64,000 nucleotides of DNA from Polytrichum commune (GCA_950295325.1 OX485806.1:8430001-8494000), one strand, 5' to 3'; shown: positions 13,412-26,288, numbered from the stretch's first letter. Numbers and translations are program-made. The notes: generated by a model from the letters alone, not told the origin.

Positions 13412-13749
13412 CATATTGTACTATTCTACGGATCGTCATAGTTGGAAGATTTTGCCCGAATCATTGCACATTCTAGGCCTTTGGACATCGACCCAACAAC
13501 TTCCTCAAGTGAGTAGAAAGTTACATCTTTTTCTCAAAGGACTTTCATGTCTTCCTCGTGCATCTTGCATGCATGGGAAGTGTGGGCTTTGTTTCTGCGG
13601 CTGGAATTGTCTTTTGGTCATATACAAAAAATACTGCCCCTTCATGTATAATGAATTGTCTTAACCAGGCAGTGCGGGCTCGACAAAATAACTAATTTCA
13701 GTGGTTGTACTCACTCTAACTGAAGCCTTATGGATGGACCATATAGTGA

Positions 13750-14022
13750 CCGGAGAGATTTTTGGACATAATCAATCACAATCCTAATGTTTCCAAGTCC
13801 AACCATTTTCATGCTGTGATGTTTTCTTTTTTCTTTTTTAAAATAGAAATTTAAACAATTTTTTTAGAAATAAAGTTATTTTTTGAGCAAATTATATTCA
13901 AGGTATGTTCCATAGATTCCTTTAAAATGATTGGTAATTTTCCCGTGAAGCCTTGAACTCCGGTTGGTTAATTCTCAAACTCACCCTCTCCATATGTAAC
14001 TCCATAGCAATTGGTTGCCCCC
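13750..14022 (-). mobile_element. Family B element, copy 4 (degraded, with AT insertion)
   Basis: It begins CCGGAGAGATTTTTGGACAT like the reverse of other copies. It is longer than they are because of an AT-rich tract at about 13825-13900. Confidence 0.55.
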
Positions 14023-14205
14023 ATTCATTCATTGGGACATAAAAAGCAAAAGGGGATGGCAAAAGTTTGCTGATGTGGCAAGTTGCTGATGTGGCGGGTT
14101 GCTGACATGGCACGTCACAGACATTGGAATTACCGCTAAAGCACAGTTGGTGTAACGTACCAAAGCGTATGCTCTCTCTCTACAGTAATTAACCACAGAG
14201 GGATG

Positions 14206-14587
14206 CCTGTAGTTCTCTAGCTCAAATTTCTCGGAAATTAATTTCGTTGAGTTTTTTACAAATAAAAAAAAAATAACATTCAAAGAGTGCTTAGAATCAC
14301 AATAATGCAAGTGACGTTCACTGGAATCCAACAAAGTAGCATCAATTAAATAACTTCAACAGTGTCTTCACGCGGCATTGATCTCACTCTGCATATTTAG
14401 TGACTACGTACGTATCAACCATCCATGAATGATAGAAATGACTTGGATGAATGAATGTCTAACTTATTTTAAATTACTTGTTAAATCTGCCCAATCTTAA
14501 GATATTATTTTCTGGGCTGCCTAACTTACTTCTGCACCTTCTTTAATTATCAGGCAGAAAGGTGCCCAAGCTGCTAGAGAGCTACAG
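14206..14587 (-). mobile_element. Element family I, copy 1 (about 382 bp)
   Basis: The ends are CTGTAGTTCTCTAGCT and GCTAGAGAGCTACAG, an inverted repeat. The interior is the reverse complement of 24728-25153, sharing 'caagtgac.ttcact' and 'agtagcatcaa.taa.ttcaac' words. It is noncoding. Confidence 0.6.
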
Positions 14588-15003
14588 TATCCTCTCAAGT
14601 GGTGGGAATCGTGGTAAGTTAACTGCCAAGTTACCTTACTTCTTCGTCCAGTAGTTTCTAGAGCCCATGCTAATTCATGATGAAGATTAATGTAGGCCAA
14701 CATTAATTTTCAACCCATGCACAAAAATTAGTAGAACTCTAGCATGAGTCACAATAATATTTTATTTTATTTTATTTTTTGTCTAGAAAATTATTGTCCG
14801 CGATAATTTTTTTTTGTGCTACTTTTGATGTAAGGTGACAGTTTTTTTTGTGTAATGTGTTAGTTGTAATTCTTTATGAAGAGTTAGGGGAAGGCCCGGG
14901 GTCTTGGACCCATGGTAATTCCATCTTCACTAGAAAGTTAGCGTGGCTTGTGCTAATTATTTTCACATTCAGTTTTCACCCACGGTAACATGACTATTTT
15001 AGT

Positions 15004-15200
15004 GTAGTTGTAGATGAACCGGTTGAGTTTGAGAAATAATTGGTTCAAATTCAAGACTTTAGGAAAGTTAGCGGTCTATTTAGAGGAATTTACAAAATAT
15101 TTCTCAACTTTGACAAAAATAACTAAAAGATGTCAACTTGTAACTGGTTGGTCTTGGAAACACTAGGATCTTGACCGATTATGCCCCAAAAATCTCCTTG
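15004..15200 (+). mobile_element. Family B element, copy 5 (left end missing)
   Basis: It matches copy 1 from 'tagatgaaccggttgag' to 'cccaaaaatctcc'. The terminal GGGGAGA is absent on the left. Confidence 0.6.
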
Positions 15201-15227
15201 GACATCGCTCAATGTAACTTAAGTGTT

Positions 15228-15383
15228 CATAACGTTACTCATCACTTAGTGCTCGTTCAATGGGCCCTCGGAATATAACAATCAAATGCTCGAAAGTTGT
15301 GCATGGAGACTTATATTCTAATTGAGCTCCCAACATCTGATTGTCATATTCCGAGGGCCCACATTGATGAGTAATGTTATAAC
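15228..15383. repeat. Perfect-looking foldback (about 156 bp)
   Basis: The outer arms CATAACGTTACTCATCA and TGATGAGTAATGTTATAAC are inverted with small differences. The inner arms TGGGCCCTCGGAATAT (15261) and ATATTCCGAGGGCCCA (15361) are inverted and exact. This is likely a small foldback MITE. Confidence 0.65.
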
Positions 15384-16398
15384 ATGGTATTTGTGAGAAC
15401 ATCACATGGCATCATATGTTGTTTTCTTGGATACAAGGAAGGCTGACTTGAATTGGTATTTGGAGACAATTTTTGTCAACTACACAAGTTTTTGCCAACT
15501 GCAGTTTTTTCCAAAAGCTAAAGTGCACCCCACAAGACTAGAAATTAGGTTGGACTTGGAAAAAATCCGTCAATTGTGAATGTGACGTTTTCACGAATAC
15601 TATGTTTTATGTTGAGTTCTTTCTTTCTTTCCTTCCTTCCAATTTCACCCCACTGTAGTAACTTATTGTTTATAAGGTGGACATGCATATAAACTATCAT
15701 AGTTATTTCTAGCATTGCGGCATATATTGTATACTAGGGATCCCAAAACAAAGTAACATCATATTAGCATTCTTATTCATTGTCAAAGTGAGAGTCTTTT
15801 TTCTTATCAATAATCATATGGGTTCTCCCAATTACGTTGACTATTGCACCTACTATGATTAACTAATTTTGAGCACATTGTCCAAGCACACACTACTCAA
15901 ACATAGGTGTTCATTTGAGATGAAGAATTGAATCATGCTTGCTTCAATAACCTTAGTAGCAATGTCCATGCAACCTTCTCTGGTTGTCATCCAACATGTG
16001 CAAAATCATAAGCGCATGGGATAACCGCCGTTGGGTGGCCCAGGCGAATAGAGGGCGGTTGCAAGCCAGGCCCACCCAATGGCCATTACATCTCGAACAT
16101 ATCATGCACGTCATTTGGGATTGTTCTAGGCTGTTTATTACACTAGATGGCATTTTACGAGTGAGGTGAATGTGTTCAATTGTGTGATTTACCCTAAGTT
16201 CTTTCGGGTGCAGGGGCATACGTTATATGCTGTTATTTGGTTACTTTTCTTGATCGGACACCTACACTTGATTGGTGTATGGTTCGTGAGGATCGAAGAA
16301 CAAACACCATAGAGACACATGTGTTGGAAGATACTAGACTACTCCACACTCAATATTACTCGATTCAACAAGCAATCACTTCCAGTAGTCATAACTAA
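15362..16398. other. Gene-free repeat region
   Basis: It holds a minus-sense family E copy at 15770-15920. An imperfect GC-rich hairpin lies at about 16033-16085, with GTTGGGTGGCC against GGCCCACCCAA. A segment at 16230-16395 matches 2680-2890. No gene is supported. Confidence 0.45.
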
Positions 16399-16893
16399 GG
16401 GGTGGTTTACACTATGGACCATGAAGTCGTCCCACGTAAGAGGCCTATTTTGCGTGGGACGACTTCATGGGACGACTTCCATGGTCCGAGTTACTAAAAT
16501 ATTAGTTTTCATGGTTCGTGGGCCCTTCACTAGGTGTAAACCGAATGTGGACCATGAAGAATGACCATGCACCAAAAAGTGGAGTCATTAACTAAGTTGG
16601 AAAAAAAATCATTAAAAAAATCCAAAAAATCATTAAAACGGCATTTTTCTGACATGGGCCCTTGCTATTTTTCCTAGACCACCTCTTTTGCTTGTCCCAA
16701 CGGAAAACCCGTTGGACCATGGCAGTGGATAGAGTAGGCTTAAGAAAAAAAATTTGTGGACCTCAACCTCCGTGGTCACTCTGCCATTTTTTCCTTGATG
16801 TAAACCCAAGTCGTCCCGGGACGACTTCAACGTCCAATCACATCGCTTAGACGGCCGTGGGACGACTTCATGGTCCATAATGTAAACCGCCCC
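16399..16893. mobile_element. Tourist-like element (495 bp)
   Basis: It starts GGGGTGGTTTACACTATGGA and ends CCATAATGTAAACCGCCCC, with inverted arms extending through ATGAAGTCGTCCCACG. Flanking direct repeats are TAA (16396-16398 and 16894-16896). The interior has further copies of GTCGTCCC..GGGACGAC. It interrupts a dispersed repeat that is uninterrupted at about 2680-2960. Confidence 0.88.
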
Positions 16894-16896
16894 TAA

Positions 16897-18451
16897 GTAA
16901 GGAGAAATCCAATTTTCAATGTGGTTTTTGTTGATACTTCACTGTAGAAATTAGCTCATGTATCACATGTTTCAATGGGTAGACTTCGCGAAGGAGATTA
17001 TTAGGTGGGTCGATGAGAATGAATGAGAATTAATGTGGGCCACACTAATTCCGAAGTAAGTGACAGGTGTAAATGCTTGTTCCATCCTCAGTAAACTCTC
17101 CGCTAAGTTAAGTTCTCGTTCACTCTAACTTCCTCTCCGCTTTCGTTCATCCACAGTGATAGCTAGGGAGGTGGATGAAATCCGTTCATCCTCTCGGACG
17201 GATTTCATGACCGGCTTTGAGAGAAGAAGGTTGTCCCGTGTCCGCAAGTTACCCGAATGGTGTCATCGTTGCTGCAGGGACTCCTACTCCCTCTTGAAGC
17301 TTTCCTCTCGACGTAAGTAAGTATCCTATCTTCAATTCACCGATGTCGTAAAAGGGTAAAAGTAGGGGAGGAAAATAGTAGTAGTCGGTGTGCACTGTGA
17401 GCGCCGGAGCGAACTGAGATTTTGGGGACATGATAATTGATGGCAAGTCAGTCAAAGTTGGTTTTAACTCCACAAAGACAGCGGAAAGGGCACAGAGGAA
17501 GACGAGTTTGATGGCTATCGAAGAAAGAGCCAGAACAGAGCGGGTGATGAGGAGAGACATCTGAAGAGAGGGGTGAGAGGTGTTTGGCAAAATTGTCGGT
17601 GACGTTGGCCAGCAACGCAAGAGCATCATCAGGGTTGCGAGATTTTTGGTTTGTCCGCTTGTTGTACTTGCGTGTGATAACTTTGTTTCTGGTGTGGTCT
17701 GTAGAAAGAGCAGCGGAAATTTCGAGACAGCCGAGAAGTGGTCCATCCTCCCCTTCCAGGTCGGAATTGGGGGAGCGGTAGGGAGGGAGATAGCAAAGGA
17801 GAGGAGAGGACACAGACGTGCAAGCAATTGTGGTTGAATTACACGAGAAGCAGTTGTGGACAGCAGTTTAGGCAGGGCAAGCATATGTGCAACTGTTTGT
17901 ATGCAGAGCTTGGAGAACTGAGCCTCGCAAGTATTTCTTCTGTTGGAGCAGGATTGTGTGACGGGAGCGCATTTTTATTCTCTATCATTCGAAGTTAACT
18001 ACACTTATATTTTGGTCTTCCAGTTTAAGGAAGTCCGCAATTACTTCAACCGAACAGGTTTAAAGTTTTCGGCTTTGAAAGCTGATGAGTATCCGAGGTT
18101 GGATAGTCCGACGAACTTGAAACGGTTAAGGTGACATCAAGCTTGAGGAAGGTTTTTCCTATCGCGCGCGCATGTTGCCATTCCAGCTATGGCAGCAGAA
18201 GAGGAAGTGTTTCATTCCTCGGCGTTCGAACAACCGAAACTCCAGGGTTCCTTCTTCGTCATCATCTAGAGTTGCTTCAGAGCGAGCGAGCGAGAGATAG
18301 AGCGCGCAATTCGTTTTCAGTTTCTCTGTGTGTCTGTGATTCATTTATTCCATTAAGAGTTAGTTCAATCTGAAACTCCAAATTGCATAGTAGCTCGGTT
18401 ATTTTCCCTTGTCAGTTTCTACAAATGTTGTAAGCTCCAGTTACTCGGAGA
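16897..18451. other. Upstream region of the USP-like gene
   Basis: Sequence from about 17050 is more GC-rich than its surroundings and probably includes the promoter and 5' UTR. A hairpin with 11-bp perfect arms, ATGAAATCCGT / ACGGATTTCAT, lies at 17174-17209. A 211-codon open frame on the minus strand (17249-17884) resembles nothing I recognise. Confidence 0.5.
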
Positions 18452-21400
18452 ATGGCGGACTCAACTAGGACGTACCGCTCAACGTGGTCTCTGAGCGGGG
18501 AAGATGACGCGTTTCGCTCAATTGCAGCAGCAACAACAACAACAGGTAACAACAACAAGGTCAAGCGATATGGAAGCTTCGATAATTCCAGTCTAGGTCC
18601 TTCGTCGAGGCCGCCCGCTCTTTCGCGGAGGACGTTGCGGCCAATGCACAGCCTGGTCGTGGAGAGGAAAGCTTACCCGCTTCCAGATCCAAGCCAATTC
18701 GATTCTCCACCGTCTGAAGATACAATCGATGAAATTCCTGGAGATAGGATTGACGCTACTCCCGGAGACACAACCGACGCTATTCTTCATCCGATGCAAT
18801 CGTTAATGCGCTCCACGGAATTCGAGAAAGAAAGAGAAGGAGAAATCACGCCGCGTGAAGAATTAGAAAGAGATGTTAACAATCTTCGATCTCCGCAGCA
18901 GCAGCAGCAGCAGGGGCAACCGTTCTCTAGTCCGGCTTTGGCAGAGCTCCACATTAGTGATGAGCAGCCGCCATTGCCGTCAATTTCTGAGAATATGCAG
19001 AAGGAAAAGATCCAGAAACACTTCGTAGGATATGGCGATGGCGATCGCATCGAGACCTGCAAGCCTGAAGAAATATTGCTGCAAGAAGAAGAACGTGTAG
19101 CTGCGCCATTAAAGCACGAGGAGGAGCTGATAGTGAAGGCGCCGAGCAAGGTTGTGGTGGTGTACGATGCAGAGAAGAAGTTCAGCACCACCGCTGTGGA
19201 TGTTGCGATCAACGATTATGCGAAATCGGAAGGCGATGTCATCGTTGTGGTGGCGTATCTGCAGCACGTCTTGAGTCCAAGTGAGCCACCGCAGCTTCTT
19301 AACCTCTTCTTAACCTTTCGCAAACTTTCTTTAATTAGTTGATTAGAGTTGCTGCCTGTGAAGTTGAGAAGCGAACAATTTGACAGGAAAGAATAATAGT
19401 TGGAGTGGTCAAAACTCGTGGTTCAAAATGTTCTCGCCATTTTCACTGGACAGAGTTAGTCCAGTTAGTCGCCAATCATTCCAAGTGAGTTTTCAGGTTG
19501 AGTCTCTTCAGCAGCTTCGTTCGACGACAAAAGTTTAGTAGAAGACGTCGATGACAAGCTTCTGTCGAAGGTTGTTTGTTTTTGAAGAGTCCCGTCACTT
19601 GGTTTTCCGGATGATGGTACACAGGAGAATTGGTAAAATTGAGAAGTGAAGAATAGGCTGGCCCCTAAAAAATGCGAAACGAGCAATACGGGAGGGAATC
19701 ATTGTAGTTGCATAATGTTCGCACAATTTTCATCGGACAGAATCAGTCCAGTTAGTCGCGGGAACATTCCGACACTTGGGGTCGAGTCTCCGAAATAGCT
19801 TCACTCAAATACAGAATTTAGTAGAAGATGTCGACGGCAACTTGGTTCCTTTGAAGTTTGGTACAATATTGGAAAGTCTCGTCGCTGGATTTTGAGGAGT
19901 TTTTCGGAGGATAGTTCATAGGAGACATGCTCAATTGAGAAATGAAGAATAGTCTTGTCCCTCAAACCGAGAAGCGAACCACACAGGAAATATAGTCGGA
20001 GGGGTAAAAACTTTGAGTGAAGTTCCTGCCACGACTCACGGGTGCTAATGTTCTCGGAAATTTCACCGGACAGTTAGTCGCCGAATGTTCCAGCATTTCG
20101 GTTGAGTCTTTTGAACAGTTTCGTTTAAAGACAAAGCTTAAAGAAAGTAGATATTATCGACGGCAATGTTCAGTTCTTGGCTGCTCCCTTCTCGAAGAAT
20201 TCCGTCCGATTTTGTGGATGTTTTTAGATGATCAAAATATTGACCGAATTTGAATGACGGTTTCTTGGAAAGAACAATGAGATTAGGTTGCAACTTCAAT
20301 TGAATCATCTCTCAGAAGCTTGCTTGCACAAGAGACCTCTGTACTCTGTTTGGAATAAAGACTCAGAAGCCTGTACAAAGAGATCAGAATAGATACAACA
20401 ACACAACATTCGCTCAGGAGAGAAAGGAATGTTCAATACAGCTTCTATTTCAATCGTAGGTAATAAAAACAACTCCTTATGAATCATTCGACACATCTCC
20501 GTTCTAGAGGTGGAAGATACTATAGTTGAAGTGAAGTCCCTCTGTCACTCTCTTCAGTAACCATTCTCTCACATCATAAAATGCCACCGCAATTTTATTT
20601 TCCTTTCACTTTTGGGACAAAATACCCAAAACGTCAACTTTATTTCTTGAAATTGTTATCAGTTGTCAAAAGGCGAGGCTGCAGAGATGACGTGAGACGG
20701 AATAAGCGTGATGCCTAGTTTCCTACACTTTGTAAATCTCACTTATATATCCAATATAAAATCAAATCCTTGACAAGTTTACTGTAATTTAGAAAAGAGA
20801 AAGCCCTATGAGCTTATGAGTCTCTCCTTTTGCATTTTTCGGTGAAATCATTACTGATTGTTTTGAATTGGCTGCAGTGGGGATGAAGATGGTGGCGGAT
20901 GTAGAGGAGTTTACTGGAGTCAACGAATCATGCATAAGACTCGCAGTCTCCCAGAGAAAAGACGAAATCGATTACAAGCTCCAGGAGAGCTGCCGCTTGC
21001 AAGTTTGTCAACACAGAAAGGTACATGAATGGTCCTCACCACCGACTATGAATTTATTACTATACCTCGTATACTACTATGCAATGTGTGTTTCATGTGT
21101 CCTAGATCGGAGGTGATTCACTATCTCAGAAATATATTATATATTAGACAAATGTAGCTTGCAGATGTGAATTTGTGCGGCACTCACAAAATGGCAAAGG
21201 CTCCCTGCATCTAGTGTGGTTCAGACAGCAAGTCACATTTTAGATTAAGGTTCTGGGTGTTGCATTTTGTGGAACAATATATAATCTAGTTTTTGTTGTT
21301 CAGATCAACCTGGAAGTGAAAGTCCTGCCAGGAGCCAACCCACGGTGCATCGTTGTGCGGGAGATTCAAGCCCTCCAGGCCACATGTGCCATTTTTGACA

Positions 21401-22386
21401 AGTGAGTTCTTTCAATGACAATAGCACGTTGATATTCATACCTTGCCTGAATCAGAATACTAGTCCTGAAATGTTTCTGAAAGATCTTCCAGCACGGGAC
21501 AACAAACGGGCATTAGATCGTCCTTTCTTCTTGTCCTGTAATGTATACCCTCCTGCAATCGATAGCTCGGAGTTAGTTCATCTCAAATGCAAAACTTGTT
21601 TAGAATAATTTAACTGTATTGGTTCAATAGTCAATATGATTGGGGGGACTGTATGATCGTTCAAAAAGAAGAGAATCTTCACTTTGACAACGAATAAGAT
21701 TATTTTCATATGAGCTCCAAGAATTATGAGAATAGGTAGAGTCTTGATTTGGATCTTCTTAAGATCTCATACAAATTGCGCGTTTAATATCCTAGGGTAA
21801 GTGGGTGAAGAGCTAACTTAAATGTGTCCATTGTATGCCCACTTACCTCAAAATTCGGTAATCCTCCGAGGCTAAATTCTTGCCTTTTTTTCCCTGTTGC
21901 AGGAATGCAATGAAGGACAGGAAATACTACCAAGAGAACATTTCTTGTCATATTCTTCGGATTCGCAGCGACGGCCGAAACATAGAGACCGTCTCCCTGT
22001 TTGGCCAAGGCCTACAAAAGGCAGACTCCCTGCATTCCCAACATTCGGACACATCCTCGGACTCGTCCGCAAGCTCGGAGATGACAAATCAGGTTTCCAT
22101 CTGGTCGAAGATCAACCCATTCAGCTCCAAGCGCCTCTCATCCTCCCTGCGCTCAAGCCATGGGAGACAAAGTTCCACAAACAGCTCGAGGACGAGCTCA
22201 AATCTGGGATCGCCTCCTGTCGTGGTGCAAGGACCCATGGAACCCGAAATCCTCGAAGAAAGTTTCTCATTTGACAGCCCGAAGCCTGACCAGATTGAAG
22301 CATATGTTTATGCTGCTGCGGGGCTTGATGGTTTCGGCCCTTTGCCGACAAACAGGAGAAGACAATCTACAGCTATGGCTATATAA
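18452..22386 (+). CDS. USP-like domain protein without a kinase domain (4 exons, 517 aa)
   Basis: Exons are 18452-19280, 20878-21020, 21304-21401 and 21903-22386; all introns are GT-AG and the phases 1, 0, 2 carry through. An in-frame TAA at 18431 supports the ATG at 18452. Residues 1-230 are low-complexity and acidic, with a short glutamine run. About residues 232-381 resemble the N-terminal USP / adenine nucleotide alpha hydrolase-like domain of plant receptor-like cytoplasmic kinases: a first strand VVVVYDAEKKFSTTA, a middle block with CIVVREIQA, and near its end a DK...YYQENISCHILR block like the DKxLKxE...CNIVxMK ending of those kinases. A serine-rich tail of about 135 residues follows, then a stop. 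No kinase motifs follow in the window. I infer a soluble signalling or adaptor-like protein; biochemical function is unknown. Intron 1 is 1,597 bp and repeat-bearing; intron 3 contains a dispersed repeat. Gene structure is firm, function is not. Confidence 0.82.
19430..20130 (+). repeat. Degenerate direct repeats in intron 1 of the USP-like gene
   Basis: Three diverged units carry 'ttttca.cggacag' followed by 'cagttagtcg' at about 19442, 19727 and 20061, spaced roughly 285 and 333 bp. Neighbouring words ('gttgagtctc', 'agtagaaga.gtcga') recur in the same order. They lie wholly within intron 1. Confidence 0.65.
21650..21850 (+). repeat. Family E fragment in intron 3 of the USP-like gene
   Basis: It shares 'gagaatcttcactttgac', 'catatgagctcc' and 'aattatgag' with 29040-29110 and 32560-32620. 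The intron is 501 bp and remains GT-AG. Confidence 0.6.
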
Positions 22387-24727
22387 ATCTCCAACACATT
22401 GATCACAATGGTGAGATTCAAGTTACTTCTCGTGGCATTTTGAGTCGTTCATTAATGCGTGTTTTATATTCCTTGTGTTACGGTCTAACACTAAGGGATT
22501 ATTACTATGATGGGATATAACTATGTCGTTCAAATTAAATAGTGTGGGGTACCATTTGGATTTATGCTGCGACATTTTTTTAACAAAAAAAATGCAGCTC
22601 TCTACCATCAAAGTTGTGTGATGTCCTAGTAAAGCGCCTAATAATCCATTTGTGTTGCACTGGTAAACCAAGTTCATCATCAGTAGAAAGTTATAGGACT
22701 ACGTGACTATCAATGACAGTGCACAATAATTGAAATAAAAGGTTTATTTGAGTAGACAACAAAAAAGCTGCAATTGGCTTATCTGTGACCGGTATGCTTG
22801 TATTCTGGGGTTTTGCATCCATCAGAAATGTTTGTTACGAACATGTTACATTCCAATTGACCTTGACCTTGACCTTACCAACACAATCAATTTCCTCTCT
22901 CACACTGGAAATTTGAACCACATCTTTGGTGCTGTTGGTGCTACAATGTAAAATGATAGAAATGGGAGTTGTATGTCCAGTCACCAATCCTATTTGCATT
23001 TGCCAAGATATGGCTGGTAATTTGGAAGTGCTACTTGGACGAAATTTCGTCTTTGAGAAACTAAGCTCAATAAGTAGAATCTTTAAAAAGACAATAGGAC
23101 CTGTTTGAGTTTAGGGAACCCAATGTAAGCTTACAGAGACCTACTAACCACCTTTTCAACAGCATATGATGAGAGAGAACATGCTGAAAGCCCAAACTAA
23201 AATCTAGATGAATTCTGAGGCTGGTGATCTGTGTCAGATAGTCTTCCTCGCTTTTTCTGATGCGTATTCTGATGCTGAGATTTGCAGCATATACATTCAA
23301 TTGGAGACCATGAATGGGAACTGACAGCTGGGAAGATTTGGGGAAGATGCAAAGTCTCTGAGGACAAGGGATGTGGAGAGCTTTACATAAATAAGCACAT
23401 CCCTCCATATTTATTGTCTCATACAGTCTGCCCAATAGTTCATGTATCTATTCAGAGGTAACCATCGATACAATTTTGTTCTGAAGGTTTTTTGACAATC
23501 AGACTGAAACTCTTTTTGGCTACTCTTAGTCTTACATCTAAAACAGGAACGTGGTTGCCGTCTTCCAATTCCTTGCTGATCCTATACGAAAACTGGAACA
23601 CGAGTCCGATTCCTACATGAGGCAAATTGGCTGGGCTCGTGCAAGAGAAACAGGAGTGCAGATGCCCAAGGGGATCAAAATTATCTGGTCAGACAGGTGG
23701 CATTACATCAAGGGGCTTATCCTTTCCGTGATTTTGGTGGCTTCAAGAAAAGTTTTCGGCTTGTGACAGAAATTTGGAGTCCTGTGGCGTCTTGACTACG
23801 TATCTATTCATCGATTCCGACCCAGTGGCAGTCTTTAAGAAGAGATTCAAATTCGTTCGGGTGAGAATTACATGTGAATCTGAGGGTTCCATGTCTCTAA
23901 TTCTTCATGAAAGCATTCTGTGAGACTTGGGAAAGTTGTCAGTGGTGTAGAGTAGTGCTAATTTCTTAGTCAACAGATAATCTGTACATAGTTGTGGCTT
24001 CATATGACAATCAAGAATACAGAGACATGTTTTCGAACTGTTTATTTCTGGTTCTAAAATCGAGGAGGTTTCTATGTTGTACATCATTTGGTTTAATGCT
24101 AGAGTGGGGTGAGTATCGGTACCTCAATGATGAGCAGTGAGATATGGGTACAAGATGAGAGAATCTTAGCCTGCCTGAGTTATTATTTGGGTCAATGAAA
24201 TGAAATTGATTTTAGAGTCCAGGAAGCCAAAAGGCTTATGGGACTAGAAGTACGTGAAGATGGTGTCAAAAAGGCTAATTCCCTAGATTCATGGAGTGAT
24301 GTGGCCTTCATAAGATCAGACTCGGCTGATGTCAACTTGATGGTCCAATTGGAAGGAAGACTTGAGACTGCCTAGTTCTACATTCGGAAATAGGGAAGGA
24401 AACCTACCTCTAATGGAGTTGTAGAGGGGACACTCCAACACAGAGTGTGCTTCATTTTCAAGTGCATTCTCAGGATAAAATTGGCATAATCTTATATCCC
24501 AGGTATTGGGTTAGTCAACCATTGGCCAGTGTCAAGGGAAGGTCAATAGTAAAGACCCTCCTAGTACTATATTGATACTAGGGTGACATTACCAAGGTAT
24601 GAAGGTTCTTGGATGGTATATATATAGACCCCAATGGTATCAAAAACAAAGCCATCCTCAAATATCAACCATACCCAATTGGTATGAAAATATTGTAAAA
24701 TCCTTGTTATATAACTCAAGTGCCATA
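22387..24727. other. Downstream of the USP-like gene, no gene supported
   Basis: It includes a 71-codon frame (23551-23766) preceded by an acceptor-like aaaacag, with a hydrophobic C-terminal stretch. I do not recognise it and no partner exon is evident. The 24140-24727 part shares 'ggtatcaaaaacaa..ccatcctcaaata' with 45240-45480. Confidence 0.4.
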
Positions 24728-25153
24728 GCCCTCTAGCAGCTTGGGCACCTTTCTGCCTAAGAATTAATTAAAGTGCAAAAATAAGTTAGGTAGCCCTAAA
24801 AATAATATTCTAAAATTGGGAAAATTCAAATAAGTAATTTCAAATAAGTCACACATTCAGTCCCGTCTGCTTGTCTCATTCCCGTTTTTTGCTAGTGTGT
24901 CAGCATGACTTGTGGAGCAAATTCATGCTTAAATTGTTTTTAGACTGTGAGTGAGATTGATGCCATGTGAAGGCATTGTTGAAGTTATTTGATGCTACTT
25001 TGTTGGACACTAGTGAATGTCACTTGCATTATTGTGATTTTAGGCACTCTTTGAACGTTTTTCCCTTTTTCTGGACACTCAACAAAATGAATTTCCCATA
25101 AATTTAGGCCCCTTTAAAATTAATTTTTTTTCCCCAAGCTAGTAGAGAGCTAC
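24728..25153 (+). mobile_element. Element family I, copy 2 (about 426 bp)
   Basis: It is the reverse complement of the 14206-14587 interior. The ends CTCTAGCAGCTTGGG / CAAGCTAGTAGAGAGCTAC are inverted. It carries 'caagctagtagagagc' at the right boundary. Confidence 0.58.
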
Positions 25154-25650
25154 GTACGGTAGTATAAGAAAAAATCGATATCAATTCAATATTGGTTGGA
25201 ACAACTTCCAACCCCATGGCTACAATTTACGAAGTAAGGAGTGCTTATGCATTGTTGGGCACACAATTGCAAGAATTGTGTGTGATATCATGGCCACCGC
25301 AATGTAATCTCCTCTATTATTTGCATAGTGTAGTATGAAGGCATGTTCAACACATCACATATTGATGTGTAATTTAACTAGTTTGGATTTATACCATGAG
25401 GCCATTGTTGCACTTGTGCAAATGAATTGATGTCCATGCCATCCCCAGATTGTCCACTCAACATGTTGCTATTGACAACCGACTGTTTTGGAACTTTGGA
25501 GGGGTGATTGTGTTGGCACCCACCACCCTCGCTACAGGTTGCCAAAATGTATAGATGATTTTAAGCCCATTTTCTGCCACTTCAACTTTTATCAGCGGTT
25601 TCAACCAATAGTTGTGTGATCAATAGAACTCATTCAAATAGTGTCATGGT

Positions 25651-25873
25651 ACTACACTAAATATTGTATTTAGTGTAGCTTACTATTTGGAATTACACAA
25701 TGCTATAATTATTTGTATTGTATCTCATTTTTTGCAAACAAAGGTTGAATTGGTCGTTTGGACATTATAAAACATCAACATCTTTACTTGGTAGAAAATT
25801 ACATTAATAGTAAAAACATATAACATTGTGTAACTCTAAATATTAAGTGACACTAAATACAATATTTGGTGTA
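25651..25873 (+). mobile_element. MITE family C, copy 2
   Basis: It begins ACTACACTAAATATTGTATT and ends with ACTAAATACAATATTTGGTG. The interior is collinear with 9586-9803. Confidence 0.7.
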
Positions 25874-26288
25874 ATATTATAACTTCTACATCTCTAGTGC
25901 AATTCCAAGGCTTGAAATGATCATCTTCATGTTTCGTAATTGCTAAAATTGTGGACCAAATGCTTCCCGAGCCAATCCAATAGTCAAATATGCTTGTGGA
26001 GTTGGGAGTTCCCACAATAGGACTACATGCCGGAAGTGGAGAGGAATGACATGCCGTAGTTGAGAAACTTTGTAAATAACTCTATTGTGCATCATAACTC
26101 TACATTTTCTCTTCAATTTATCACAATATGCATGGGAACTTGAGATGTTTATTGGATAAGAAGGATAGCGTTATATTTAATAATGCATGCCACTTGGGAA
26201 CCTTGAGATTATTTCTTGGGTCCCCTATCAAAACTTGGTGCATCAGCAGTAGGTTGTACCCTCTCCCATGTTAAATAGATTTAGCAAA
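25874..26288. other. Gene-free repeat region
   Basis: It contains 'ttgtggagttgggagttccca'-type family E words and no supported gene. Confidence 0.4.

Noticed and set aside
15953-16219. Overlapping plus and minus frames with tryptophan-rich text
   Set aside because: They are mirror frames over a GC-rich imperfect hairpin and resemble no known protein.
18787-19212. 141-codon minus frame
   Set aside because: It is antisense shadow of exon 1 of the USP-like gene; its cysteine and serine runs mirror the CAG/CAA and GAA repeats.
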